Shown: piece by piece, positions 1 to 6,695 of the stretch
Numbering within the stretch: the first letter of the stretch is position 1
How the letters are laid out: each line of letters opens with the position of its first letter
Source: Segatella maculosa DSM 19339 = JCM 15638
GTDB lineage: Bacteria; Bacteroidota; Bacteroidia; Bacteroidales; Bacteroidaceae
Direction: 5' to 3'
Assembly (NCBI RefSeq): GCF_000382385.1
Contig: NZ_KB908339.1
Span: 1 to 42,209, forward strand
DNA: 42,209 bases
Position numbers and translations under genes: made by a program
The notes under the pieces: generated by a model
Database searches by the model: none
Seen by the model: the letters and a program-made list of their open reading frames with translations, nothing else
What the model was told of the DNA's origin: nothing

Positions 1-246
1 CGGTCGAAAGACAGGGAGCAGGAATACCTTGCCGCCTTTCACAAGGAAGTGGACATCCCTGCCCGTATCGGTAAGACCGTGTACATCCGCAAGGAGTACC
101 ACGAACGGATACAGCGTATCCTGCGCATCATCGCCAAGGACGAGGTGTCTCTGTTCAGCTATATAGATAATGTACTGACCTACCACTTCGAGCATTTCGG
201 CGAAGAAATCAAAAAGTTATATGAAAACAACAGTTCAATATTCTAA
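1..246 (+). CDS. DUF3408 family conjugative-transposon protein, TraB position, 5' partial
   Basis: The reading frame is open from the first base of the window and ends at the TAA at 244-246, so the start lies upstream of the window; the GTG at 49 is internal. About 81 residues are visible. They contain a YIRKEYHERIQRILRII stretch followed by a short acidic/aromatic tail ending in FGEEIKKLYE, the same layout as the next gene (YIPVVYHEKM ... HGEELKALNE). Such paired DUF3408 genes occupy the traB/traC positions of CTnDOT-type conjugative elements of Bacteroidales. The molecular role of the family is not well defined; it lies early in the tra operon. The next gene starts 12 bp downstream. The family call rests on the repeated layout and the context, so the exact tra letter is inference. 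Confidence 0.65.
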   Translation, partial: RSKDREQEYLAAFHKEVDIPARIGKTVYIRKEYHERIQRILRIIAKDEVSLFSYIDNVLTYHFEHFGEEIKKLYENNSSIF

Positions 247-258
247 AAACAAAAGACA

Positions 259-516
259 ATGGAAAAGAAAGACAACCTCTCCCTTTACAGGGAAATATTC
301 TTGAAGAAGACGCATTACACGGCAAGAGACGGCAAACAGGTGTACATTCCGGTCGTCTATCATGAGAAGATGCTCAAAATCGTACAGCTTATATGCAGCA
401 ACAGGATTAACATCTCTGATTTACTGTGCAACATGCTCGAAGAACATTTCAGAACACACGGCGAGGAGCTCAAAGCCCTCAATGAGGAAGCCCTGCTTAA
501 GAACATGGAGCTATGA
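259..516 (+). CDS. DUF3408 family conjugative-transposon protein, TraC position
   Basis: An 85-residue complete ORF starting ATG at 259 and stopping at the TGA at 514-516, which overlaps the ATG of the next gene (ATGA, 513-516). Overlap and orientation show one translationally coupled operon with its neighbours. The C-terminal half (YIPVVYHEKMLKIVQLI, then ISDLLCNMLEEHFRTHGEEL) parallels the preceding gene, as in the tandem DUF3408 genes of CTnDOT-like elements. It is shorter than most DUF3408 proteins, which usually carry a longer variable N-terminal part, so only the conserved C-terminal domain is present here. No catalytic motif is visible and none is expected. Function in transfer is inferred from context. 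Confidence 0.65.
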   Translation: MEKKDNLSLYREIFLKKTHYTARDGKQVYIPVVYHEKMLKIVQLICSNRINISDLLCNMLEEHFRTHGEELKALNEEALLKNMEL

Positions 517-1202
517 CCACCTTTCTCATCATTGCCCTGCTGGCATACAACGCTTGGCTGGCCTATCACCTTTTGAGCCGGCTGTCCGCCGTCAAAGAGC
601 AAACGGCTTCAGAGGAAGAAACCAAAAAGAAGCGCGAAGCGCAGGACGAGGCGGCCGATGTCGTGGGTAAGAGCCGTTTCAAAATGGAGGCCTCCGTACC
701 CGCACAACAGGAAAGGACGACGCCACTCGCTGCCACTACGGCGCCACAAGCTGCCACGCAGGAAGAAACGGAGGCAGTAGACGTCGAAGACACTACCTTT
801 GCCGACGAAACGGACGAGAAGCTTTCCCGACAAGTTCCCACCGACTGCCTCGACGAAACCTTCACCGACATCAGGATAAATGATGTTGCAGGCGGAAACG
901 AAGACGCAGAAGACGATGAGCCCGACACACCTGCGGCAAGGGGAACGAGCTTCGAGGACATCGACAGGGCGGTGAAGTCCGTGAGGAAGCCCGAGGCGGA
1001 CGAAGCAGAAAAGCTCCACGCCGGCAAGACTTTCAAGGACATCGCCGAGACGGAACTCTTTCAAAAGCTCACCGAGAGCTTCGCCGGCATCTCCGACAGG
1101 GTCAACGAGGTCATCGACCTCTATACCGCCCGTGCCGCAGAGGCAAAACCGCTCGTCCTTCCCGCGCGCATCGAAGACTTCGACATCCGCGATTTTATAT
1201 AA
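513..1202 (+). CDS. Conjugal transfer protein, TraD position (membrane-anchored)
   Basis: A 229-residue protein. Residues 3-20 form one hydrophobic N-terminal anchor (FLIIALLAYNAWLAYHLL). A long charged Ala/Glu/Asp/Thr-rich middle of low complexity (about 30-150) follows, then a better ordered C-terminal region (about 155-229) with GKTFKDIAETELFQKL and a final EDFDIRDFI. It overlaps the DUF3408 gene by 4 bp and is its third operon member, which is the place of traD in CTnDOT-type elements. I assign it by position and by the single anchor; DUF4122 is the likely family but I cannot confirm that from sequence alone. traE and later transfer genes do not follow, so the operon is broken after this gene. 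Confidence 0.6.
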   Translation: MTTFLIIALLAYNAWLAYHLLSRLSAVKEQTASEEETKKKREAQDEAADVVGKSRFKMEASVPAQQERTTPLAATTAPQAATQEETEAVDVEDTTFADETDEKLSRQVPTDCLDETFTDIRINDVAGGNEDAEDDEPDTPAARGTSFEDIDRAVKSVRKPEADEAEKLHAGKTFKDIAETELFQKLTESFAGISDRVNEVIDLYTARAAEAKPLVLPARIEDFDIRDFI

Positions 1203-1307
1203 CCTGTTAACAAGAAACGACAATGAAAGAAAAAGACTACGGATAAGGCGCACCTGTTGCCACTATATCCACAAGAAAGTTAAGTAAGACAATTTCAATC
1301 CAACCCC

Positions 1308-1345
1308 GACGGGCGGCGCATGACCGTTTTTCATGCGCACCCGTC
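1308..1345. terminator. Long hairpin between convergent genes
   Basis: The left arm at 1308-1323 (GACGGGCGGCGCATGA) is nearly complementary to the right arm at 1331-1345, with a 7-nt loop. It lies between the converging traD-position gene and the 85-residue minus-strand gene, whose TGA stop is part of the right arm. No T-tract follows on the plus strand; on the minus strand the loop is A-rich. A bidirectional stop for the two converging units is plausible but not proven. Confidence 0.4.
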
Positions 1346-1588
1346 ACCAAACAACGCTTTATGAACAACAAGCAAAAACCATTTCTCTCGCATTCTGTGT
1401 TGGGGACTGACCATTTCAAAGCAGAATGCGATAAACTCTTTTCTTGCTTCTCTGCGCAACTCCTTGTACAATGTTTTCAGTTGCGAATGATTGCCGTTGA
1501 TGTAGGTTTCATACATATACTCGAAGATATTGTCCACTTCGTAGTATCGGCATTGCTGGCTGGGTGTCTTGCTGTGTCTTGTTTTCAT
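1331..1588 (-). CDS. Small hypothetical protein of the conjugative element
   Basis: An 85-residue ORF on the minus strand starting MKTRHSKTPSQQ. It is rich in basic and aromatic residues and has no signal peptide or membrane segment. The segment YKELRREARKEFIAFCFEM is probably helical. I do not recognise a family. It lies 12 bp downstream of the small membrane-protein gene (1601-1816) on the same strand, so the two are likely one unit. The opposite frame over the same bases (1361-1606 plus strand) has poor codon character. Its position between tra genes and degraded DNA suggests cargo or regulation of the integrated element. Confidence 0.45.
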   Translation of the reverse strand: MKTRHSKTPSQQCRYYEVDNIFEYMYETYINGNHSQLKTLYKELRREARKEFIAFCFEMVSPQHRMREKWFLLVVHKALFGDGCA

Positions 1589-1600
1589 CTTGATTTATGT

Positions 1601-1816
1601 TTATAGGGTGAATATCCAAAGAATAAGGGCGAGAATACTTACGAGGGTGAGCACGTAGAGGACTATTGCCCAAAGGGTGCGGAGAATGCCTGCGACGATT
1701 TCCGCAAGCAAACCGACAACCACACCGACTGCTCCAAAGACGATGCTTATAACGCTTGTGAGCAGCAGGCGGAGGGTTGCGCGCAAGGCTCGGTGAATGT
1801 TGATTGACTTTTCCAT
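1601..1816 (-). CDS. Small hydrophobic membrane protein
   Basis: A 71-residue ORF. After a short basic N-terminus (MEKSINIHRALRATLR) nearly the whole chain is hydrophobic and can form two membrane segments: about residues 17-40 (LLLTSVISIVFGAVGVVVGL) and 45-70 (ILRTLWAIVLYVLTLVSI). This strong pattern makes a real gene likely despite the size. It is the first gene of a two-gene minus-strand unit with the 85-residue protein. The family is not recognised. Small membrane proteins of this sort are common in Bacteroidales conjugative elements, so that origin is likely but inferred. Confidence 0.5.
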   Translation of the reverse strand: MEKSINIHRALRATLRLLLTSVISIVFGAVGVVVGLLAEIVAGILRTLWAIVLYVLTLVSILALILWIFTL

Positions 1817-2940
1817 TTTTCTAAGGGTTTTAATATTTAATGCGGATCCAAGAGCTTGAGGGAGTTGAGTTTCACTGCTTATCTGTCTCTCGTTTATCCG
1901 ACATTTTTTTTAATGCGTCTTCCTGTCGCATCGGTCGTTTTCGTTTCAGGTGCCTCACAAAGGTAGGGATGAGCGAATGCAAGGTTTTTGAGGGAAAATA
2001 CTACCCGGAGCAAAACGCAGTGGAGCGCAGGCGTGGAGATTTTCTCCAAAACCGAAGGCTCCGACCTTGCAGCAGCGTAGCATCCCGGAATTACCTTTGC
2101 GCCTGAACGGGGACGACCAACGGATGCGATACGGTGAAGACCGCATCGAAATGGAGGTAAACGGAAAAGAGACAGATTCGGATGAAATCAAAAATCTGAT
2201 TGCATGCCATACAATCAGATAAGTGGAGGTATGTGTTAATAAAGCGGGCGTGTAAAAGCCACCTATAGAAGACAAAGACGGAAAAGGAAAGGTACGAAGT
2301 CTGCCTTTCGGACTTGCTGCGATGGGCAGGCGTGTACTTTTCCTACGGCTTTGTCAGACAAGTCGGAGGTGTCGGAGGTAGACGGGTGAGGGATTTATCA
2401 CCACCTGAATAGCTCCGACTTCTCCGACGACAAACAATGCGGCTTTTACTACCGCCTCCAAGAGAAGGAAAAACATCGAAAAAGAAAAATCTGAAAAATT
2501 GTCTTGCCGGAATCCATACCTTAGAAAGTATGGCCGATACACAGAAAAGTGGCAGGAAGCAGATTTGCCGAATTCCCTTTCGACAGACAGCTCCCTGCCT
2601 CTTTTCGTCGGTCATGCTAAAGGCAGGAATGGGTTATGCCTGATAGCGAAGTTTGCGAAGAGAGGGCATAACTTATTCCTGCCGAAGATGAGAAAGATTT
2701 CAGCAGGACAATTAAACCATCGATATGACAGCAGAAAATTCTGTCTAACAAGAAAAAATAAGTTTTTCTTTGGGCGTACAGCATATTTTATTTATCTTTG
2801 CATCAATAACAAGAGTTGTTTGAAACGACAGCAAATCAAGGAAGTCCGGGGAATTTGAGTAGTAACCAAATCGTAACCCTTTTCCTTTTTTCAATTTTAT
2901 AAGTGCTTATAATCAATGAGTTATAAAGAATCGGCACTTT
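1817..2940. other. Gene-poor, apparently degraded stretch of the element
   Basis: About 1.1 kb without a convincing gene. An open frame on the plus strand at 1992-2222 ends in a protein-like tail (LRLNGDDQRMRYGEDRIEME and on to a TAA) but has no start, and another short frame at about 2265-2410 contains DLLRWAGVYFSYGFVRQVG. Both may be remnants of genes broken by deletion. Other ORFs here lack starts with supporting signals and overlap each other on both strands. A consensus promoter occurs at 2769-2800 with no gene behind it. Confidence 0.4.
2769..2800 (+). promoter_or_regulatory. Consensus Bacteroidales promoter without a gene
   Basis: TTTG at 2769-2772 (-33 element) and TATCTTTG at 2793-2800 (-7 element, TAnnTTTG) lie 20 bp apart, which fits the Bacteroides housekeeping sigma consensus in both boxes and spacing. 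No ORF with a credible start follows before the repeats at 2949. It is probably the remains of a lost gene's promoter or drives a non-coding transcript. Confidence 0.55.
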
Positions 2941-2948
2941 TTAATGAG

Positions 2949-3014
2949 AAAATGGGTGATTTCGCACGGTAAAATGAGTGAGATTACACGACAAAATGGC
3001 TGAAATTGGATTGT
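2949..3014. repeat. 22-bp periodic array, copy 1
   Basis: Three consecutive 22-bp units start at 2949, 2971 and 2993, each opening with AAAATG and continuing GGTGA, AGTGA or GCTGA, then ATT and a CACG-type stretch in the first two. Related arrays with the same exact period occur at 9743-9852, 20504-20613 and 41551-41638. All units here point the same way (ATGGCTGA sense on the plus strand). Confidence 0.75.
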
Positions 3015-3030
3015 TGAATGGACGCAATAG

Positions 3031-3303
3031 GCATGTAGGGGTTTTGACTTTGAAGTTTGAACATTGAACTTTGACCTTTATGATTTGCTGAATGATAAAA
3101 TGGATCGTTGACAAGAGGCATGTAGGGACGCACGGTTCGTGCGTCCGCGCAAGAGAATGAAACACAAATGCACGATTATTAGGACGGACGCACGAGCCGT
3201 GCGTCCCTACATGCCTCTTGCTTGCAAATCATCTTCATAATAAGACTAATCATAAAGGTCAAAGTTCAATGTTCAAACTTCAATGTCAAAATCCCTACAT
3301 GCG
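3031..3303. repeat. 273-bp imperfect palindrome (MITE-like)
   Basis: The outer arms of about 55 bp (3031-3085 and 3249-3302) are near-perfect inverted copies that begin and end with GCATGTAGGG and contain TTGAACATTGAACTTTGACC. Inner arms (about 3111-3150 and 3184-3224) are inverted copies of GCAAGAGGCATGTAGGG followed by a GGACGCACG / CGTGCGTCC hairpin. It encodes nothing. A related 272-bp module lies at 9471-9742 and a shorter one at 20331-20441. The layout resembles a miniature inverted-repeat element, but I saw no target-site duplication. Confidence 0.75.
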
Positions 3304-3370
3304 TGTAAACAATCAACTTGTTTACCCGTTTACGCGTCAACTGCCAACCGAATTCTTTCTCATTGAACTT

Positions 3371-3787
3371 CTATCGGGCCACTTTCTGCCTGCGAACGAA
3401 CACCAACCTGAGCAACACAAAGTTGATGGGAACGGCTATCAGCATCACGAGAACAGGCGAAAGCCACTTGCCCGCGCCCAACCAAAGGAAAAGGTTGAAC
3501 AATCCTATCTCCAAAAGATAGTTCAGCAGGTGGCTACCGGCAAAGCCTGCGGCGTTGCCCTTCGTGGGTTTGCCTTTGAAAGTGAAGTAGGTGGTCAGTC
3601 CGTAATTGCAAACCAAGCCCACGACATAGCCGGCCGTATAGGCAAGGTTGGCCTCGGTGACGAGCAGACACAGGCAATAGATGCCGTAATGAATGGCCGA
3701 ACAGATCGTTCCGGTGATGCCGAAACGGAACAATCGCCAGAAGTCTTTCTGCCAACGCAGCCAAAATCGTTTGATAAAAGCGGTCAT
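3371..3787 (-). CDS. GtrA-like membrane protein
   Basis: A 138-residue protein with four hydrophobic segments: about 20-42 (FRFGITGTICSAIHYGIYC), 48-68, 83-105 (GSHLLNYLLEIGLFNLFLWL) and 108-130. FRFGITGT near the N-terminus and the final basic tail are typical of the GtrA/DPMS family. Members help to move or use polyprenyl-phosphate-linked sugars at the membrane. The gene follows the GT2 gene by 9 bp on the same strand, and GtrA proteins regularly pair with such DPM1/GtrB-type glycosyltransferases. A long plus-strand ORF on the same bases (3218-3931) is a shadow, because the membrane pattern is on this strand. Confidence 0.88.
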   Translation of the reverse strand: MTAFIKRFWLRWQKDFWRLFRFGITGTICSAIHYGIYCLCLLVTEANLAYTAGYVVGLVCNYGLTTYFTFKGKPTKGNAAGFAGSHLLNYLLEIGLFNLFLWLGAGKWLSPVLVMLIAVPINFVLLRLVFVRRQKVAR

Positions 3788-3796
3788 TCGGGCTTG

Positions 3797-4741
3797 CTAC
3801 TTCAATATCTCACTGATGTTATAAAGCGGGCGTTGCTTCACTTCCTCATAGATTTTGCCGATGTAAAGGCCCACGGCTCCGATCGAAACCATCAGCATTC
3901 CGCCGACAAGCCACACGCTGAGTATGAGTGAAGCCCAGCCAGCTACCTCCGTATGACTGATGAAAGCATGAATGACATAGGCCAGAATACCGAGGCTGAT
4001 CAGCAGGAACACGAGGCCAAGATAAATCACATAGTAAATCGGTTTCACCGAGAACGACGTGATACCGTCAAGGGCCAAGCCAAGCATCTTGCGCAAAGTG
4101 TATTTTGAATGCCCTGCTTCGCGCTCGCTGATGGGGTCGTCTACGGTCGTTGAACGGAGGCCGATGAGTGGGATAAGACTGCGAAGATAGAGGTTACGTT
4201 CCTTATATCCCGACAGCATCTCCAAGGCCCGGCGACTCAACAGTCGGAAGTCGGCATGATTAAAGATGCTGTTCACGCCCATTTTCTCCTGCAGATGGTA
4301 GAACGCTTGCGCTGACATTCGCTTGAGCAACGGGTCGGCCTTGCGCGAAACCTTCACGCCGTAGACGATGTCATTGCCTGCCATGAAGTCGTCAACCATC
4401 TGCGGAATGCACGTCAGATAGTCGTCTTGCAGGTCGGCATCGAGCGTGATTACGGCGTCGGCCCAGTCTTTTGCCGTCATCATTCCGGCCATAATGGCGT
4501 TCTGGTGGCCCACGTTGTGTGCCAAGTTGATGCCCCGAATACGCGGATTTCGGGCATGTAGCCGGGTGATAATCTCCCATGTGCGGTCGCGACTGCCGTC
4601 GTTGACGAAGACAATCAGCGAGTCTTCCGCGATTTTCCCTTGGCGAATAAGGTCTTCAAAGAGTGCCGTGAGCCGGTCGGCCGACTGTTCCAACACCTCT
4701 TCTTCATTGTAGCAGGGAGAGACTGTGGCAAGTTTTATCAT
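3797..4741 (-). CDS. Polyprenyl-phosphate glycosyltransferase, GT2 family (GtrB/DPM1/ArnC-like)
   Basis: A 314-residue GT2 enzyme that should transfer a sugar from a nucleotide donor to undecaprenyl phosphate on the cytoplasmic face. Visible features are the start of the GT-A fold (LATVSPCYNEEEVLEQS), the acceptor-loop FVNDGSRDRTWEI, and the metal-binding DADLQDD (about residues 101-107). HADFRLLSRRALEML is typical of the DPM1/GtrB branch. Two C-terminal membrane helices lie at about 232-258 and 268-297. Length is normal. The start overlaps the stop of the upstream deacetylase gene by 4 bp (4738-4741), so the two are translationally coupled, and gtrA follows. The sugar cannot be read from the sequence. 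Confidence 0.9.
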   Translation of the reverse strand: MIKLATVSPCYNEEEVLEQSADRLTALFEDLIRQGKIAEDSLIVFVNDGSRDRTWEIITRLHARNPRIRGINLAHNVGHQNAIMAGMMTAKDWADAVITLDADLQDDYLTCIPQMVDDFMAGNDIVYGVKVSRKADPLLKRMSAQAFYHLQEKMGVNSIFNHADFRLLSRRALEMLSGYKERNLYLRSLIPLIGLRSTTVDDPISEREAGHSKYTLRKMLGLALDGITSFSVKPIYYVIYLGLVFLLISLGILAYVIHAFISHTEVAGWASLILSVWLVGGMLMVSIGAVGLYIGKIYEEVKQRPLYNISEILK

Positions 4742-5523
4742 ACGGATTTCTTCTGTCGGTTGACAAATTCCATGAATGTGACGAACGAACGCCCGTCGTT
4801 TTTCATGGCTTTGATAAAGCGGTCGAGTCGCTGTTCGAGTGCTTTCCCGCTGTGGTTCTTGATGATGAACGGCATTTTGAACTCGGAATGGTGCTTCAAA
4901 TCATAGAATTCCCAAGGGTGAAAATAGGTGACGAAGTAGCCATCGTGGCGCAACACTTGGCGAACCAAGCTGCGATAGAGCCATTCGGGGAAGTTATGAA
5001 GGGCCAACCAAAAGAGAGGTATGCGCAAATGTGGGCTGACACTGGCCGGAATCTCCATGACGGGGCCACGCATGAACCATGTCCTTGGCGTCGTGAGGTG
5101 CATATATCGGCCGGGAATAAAGGCCGGATTCAGTGACGAATTGTAAAGGAATCCGGCCCGTTCGATGTCATTATCCGACACAGGGAACATGCGGGGCTGC
5201 CGGTATCCTGCCACTTTCACGCCCGAAACTCGCCCAATAATCTCCTTTGAACGAAACACATCGTCTGACTTCGGCCGCCAATGATCAACGCCGTGGCAGG
5301 CAATCTCGTGCCCTTCGGCCTTGATACGCGCCATGATTTCGGGTGCTTGTTCGGCAAAGTTTCCTGTACAAAAGAACGTAGCCCGCACGCCGTTGGCCTT
5401 CAATATATCGAGAATCCGAGTGGTTCCTTCAACAGAAACGCGCATTCCTTCTTCGAGTGAGAAGTCTACACCATGCTCGCGAGGCACGTCAAACTCCTCG
5501 GTGTCAAAACTCAACAATATCAT
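4738..5523 (-). CDS. Polysaccharide deacetylase (NodB homology domain)
   Basis: Starting at the ATG at 5523 the protein has 261 residues and opens directly with MILLSFDTEEFDVP, the first strand and metal-binding Asp of the NodB fold. CHGVDHW (the second metal motif, His-x3-His) lies near residue 80, and TYFHPWEF sits in the C-terminal part as in the DUF3473-type branch. The family removes N- or O-acetyl (or formyl) groups from glycans. The frame stays open upstream to an ATG at 5688, adding 55 residues of low-quality sequence. A -7 element at 5716-5723 lies just before that longer start, so the longer form is not excluded. The 4-bp overlap with the GT2 gene suggests that it edits the lipid-linked sugar made by that enzyme. 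Confidence 0.85.
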   Translation of the reverse strand: MILLSFDTEEFDVPREHGVDFSLEEGMRVSVEGTTRILDILKANGVRATFFCTGNFAEQAPEIMARIKAEGHEIACHGVDHWRPKSDDVFRSKEIIGRVSGVKVAGYRQPRMFPVSDNDIERAGFLYNSSLNPAFIPGRYMHLTTPRTWFMRGPVMEIPASVSPHLRIPLFWLALHNFPEWLYRSLVRQVLRHDGYFVTYFHPWEFYDLKHHSEFKMPFIIKNHSGKALEQRLDRFIKAMKNDGRSFVTFMEFVNRQKKSV

Positions 5524-5715
5524 ATCATTCCCGTTTTTACTGTTCTTAAATGCCTGTTTTAATGCTTCAAAAGGCTTTTTCCATGCGCCTTGTTCTTCGG
5601 TCTCCATCGTTTTGGGCCCCAATTTAGGCCCCGATGCAATGTGATGTTGCCTTGTTCGTGCCCTATCGCCCAGTTGACAGCGCACCATTCGGCCGAATTT
5701 TCATCAATCACAAGG

Positions 5716-5723
5716 CAAAAGTA
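5716..5723 (-). promoter_or_regulatory. -7 element of the deacetylase-GT2-gtrA operon
   Basis: CAAAAGTA on the plus strand reads TACTTTTG on the minus strand, a match to TAnnTTTG. A clear -33 box is missing. Transcription from here would give a leader of about 185 nt before the ATG at 5523. The 5524-5868 interval otherwise holds only this element and the divergent promoter at 5856. Confidence 0.4.
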
Positions 5724-5855
5724 GTAATAAACTCCGATAAAACCATGACTTTGAACGGATTATTTTGCGGCATGAAAGAACCCACCCCGACCCTTATTTT
5801 GGGCCATGAAGTTTTTTTATCGGACCGAAACAAGAGCGGAAAAGAATATAATTCG

Positions 5856-5863
5856 TATATTTG
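5856..5863 (+). promoter_or_regulatory. -7 element directly before the GT2 gene
   Basis: TATATTTG is a full match to the Bacteroidales -7 consensus TAnnTTTG. It ends only 5 bp before the ATG at 5869, so the transcript would start at or next to the start codon. No good -33 box is visible 19-21 bp upstream. Confidence 0.5.
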
Positions 5864-5868
5864 CAAAC

Positions 5869-6648
5869 ATGAACGGAAATGAAAAAATCACGGTTGTCAT
5901 CAACACCTACAATGCGGAGCGACACCTGAATGCCTGTCTTGAAGCGGTGAAAGACTTTGACGAGGTGCTCATCTGCGACATGGAGAGCACCGATCGCACG
6001 CTCGACATCGCGCATTCCCACGGTTGCAAGGTTGTCACCTTCCCCAAAGGCGAACACCGCATCGTTGAACCGGCCCGCCAATTTGCCATCGACAGGGCAG
6101 AAAATCCGTGGGTGTTGGTGGTCGATGCCGACGAGATTGTGCCCTGCGCCTTACGCCATTATCTCTATGAAGCTATTCAAAAGCCGACCGGTTTCGCCGC
6201 AATTGCCATTCCACGCAAGAACTATTTCATGGGAAGAATGATGCACAGCAGCTACCCCGACTATGTGCTTCGGTTCTTGAAACGCGAGCGTTGTCACTGG
6301 CCGCCCGTCATTCACGCCTCACCGGAGGTAAACGGGCGAGTCATCAAGATACCTTCTGCGAGGCAAGACCTTGCCTTTGAGCACCTTGCCAACGACACCG
6401 TGGCCGACATCATTGCGAAAAACAACACCTATTCTGACTATGAAGTGCCCCGCCGACGCAAGAAAAACCATGGCATTATGGCCTTGCTTTGCCGCCCGAC
6501 CTTCCGTTTTTTTAAGTCCTACTTCCTGAAACGGGGTTGCTTGGACGGCCTCCCGGGACTGATACATGCCGTGCTCGACGCTGGTTATCAGTTCGCCATC
6601 GTGGCCAAACTCATCGAAGAGAGGCAGGAAAAACGGCACTCTTCATAA
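5869..6648 (+). CDS. Glycosyltransferase family 2 (WaaE/KdtX-like)
   Basis: A 259-residue GT2 enzyme beginning MNGNEKITVVINTYNAERHL, where ITVVINTYNAE is the first strand of the GT-A domain. DEVLICDMESTDRT and VVDADEIVP (the DxD metal site) follow. The C-terminal part is basic with KSYFLKRGCLDGLPGL, which resembles lipopolysaccharide core glucosyltransferases of the WaaE/KdtX type, and AVLDAGYQFAIVAKLIEE. An in-frame ATG at 5806 exists, but the extra 21 residues are unlike the family and a -7 promoter element (5856-5863) sits between the two starts, so I choose 5869. It is followed 47 bp later by a GT4 gene on the same strand. A role in surface glycan or LPS assembly is inferred. Confidence 0.85.
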   Translation: MNGNEKITVVINTYNAERHLNACLEAVKDFDEVLICDMESTDRTLDIAHSHGCKVVTFPKGEHRIVEPARQFAIDRAENPWVLVVDADEIVPCALRHYLYEAIQKPTGFAAIAIPRKNYFMGRMMHSSYPDYVLRFLKRERCHWPPVIHASPEVNGRVIKIPSARQDLAFEHLANDTVADIIAKNNTYSDYEVPRRRKKNHGIMALLCRPTFRFFKSYFLKRGCLDGLPGLIHAVLDAGYQFAIVAKLIEERQEKRHSS

Positions 6649-6695
6649 ACCTTAACGGCTCTCCACGCCGCCTTAATCCCTATTGACCATTCATT

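Noticed and set aside
609..1253. 214-codon minus-strand ORF
   Set aside because: It is antisense to the TraD-position gene, which overlaps the preceding tra gene by 4 bp; a Ser/Val-rich shadow of an acidic protein.
2499..2858. 119-codon plus-strand ORF upstream of the repeat island
   Set aside because: It spans an orphan promoter, has mixed composition and no recognisable domain or start signal; I treat the area as degraded DNA.
3218..3931. 237-codon plus-strand ORF
   Set aside because: It runs through the palindrome and then antisense over gtrA and the end of the GT2 gene, whose membrane and catalytic motifs are clear on the minus strand.
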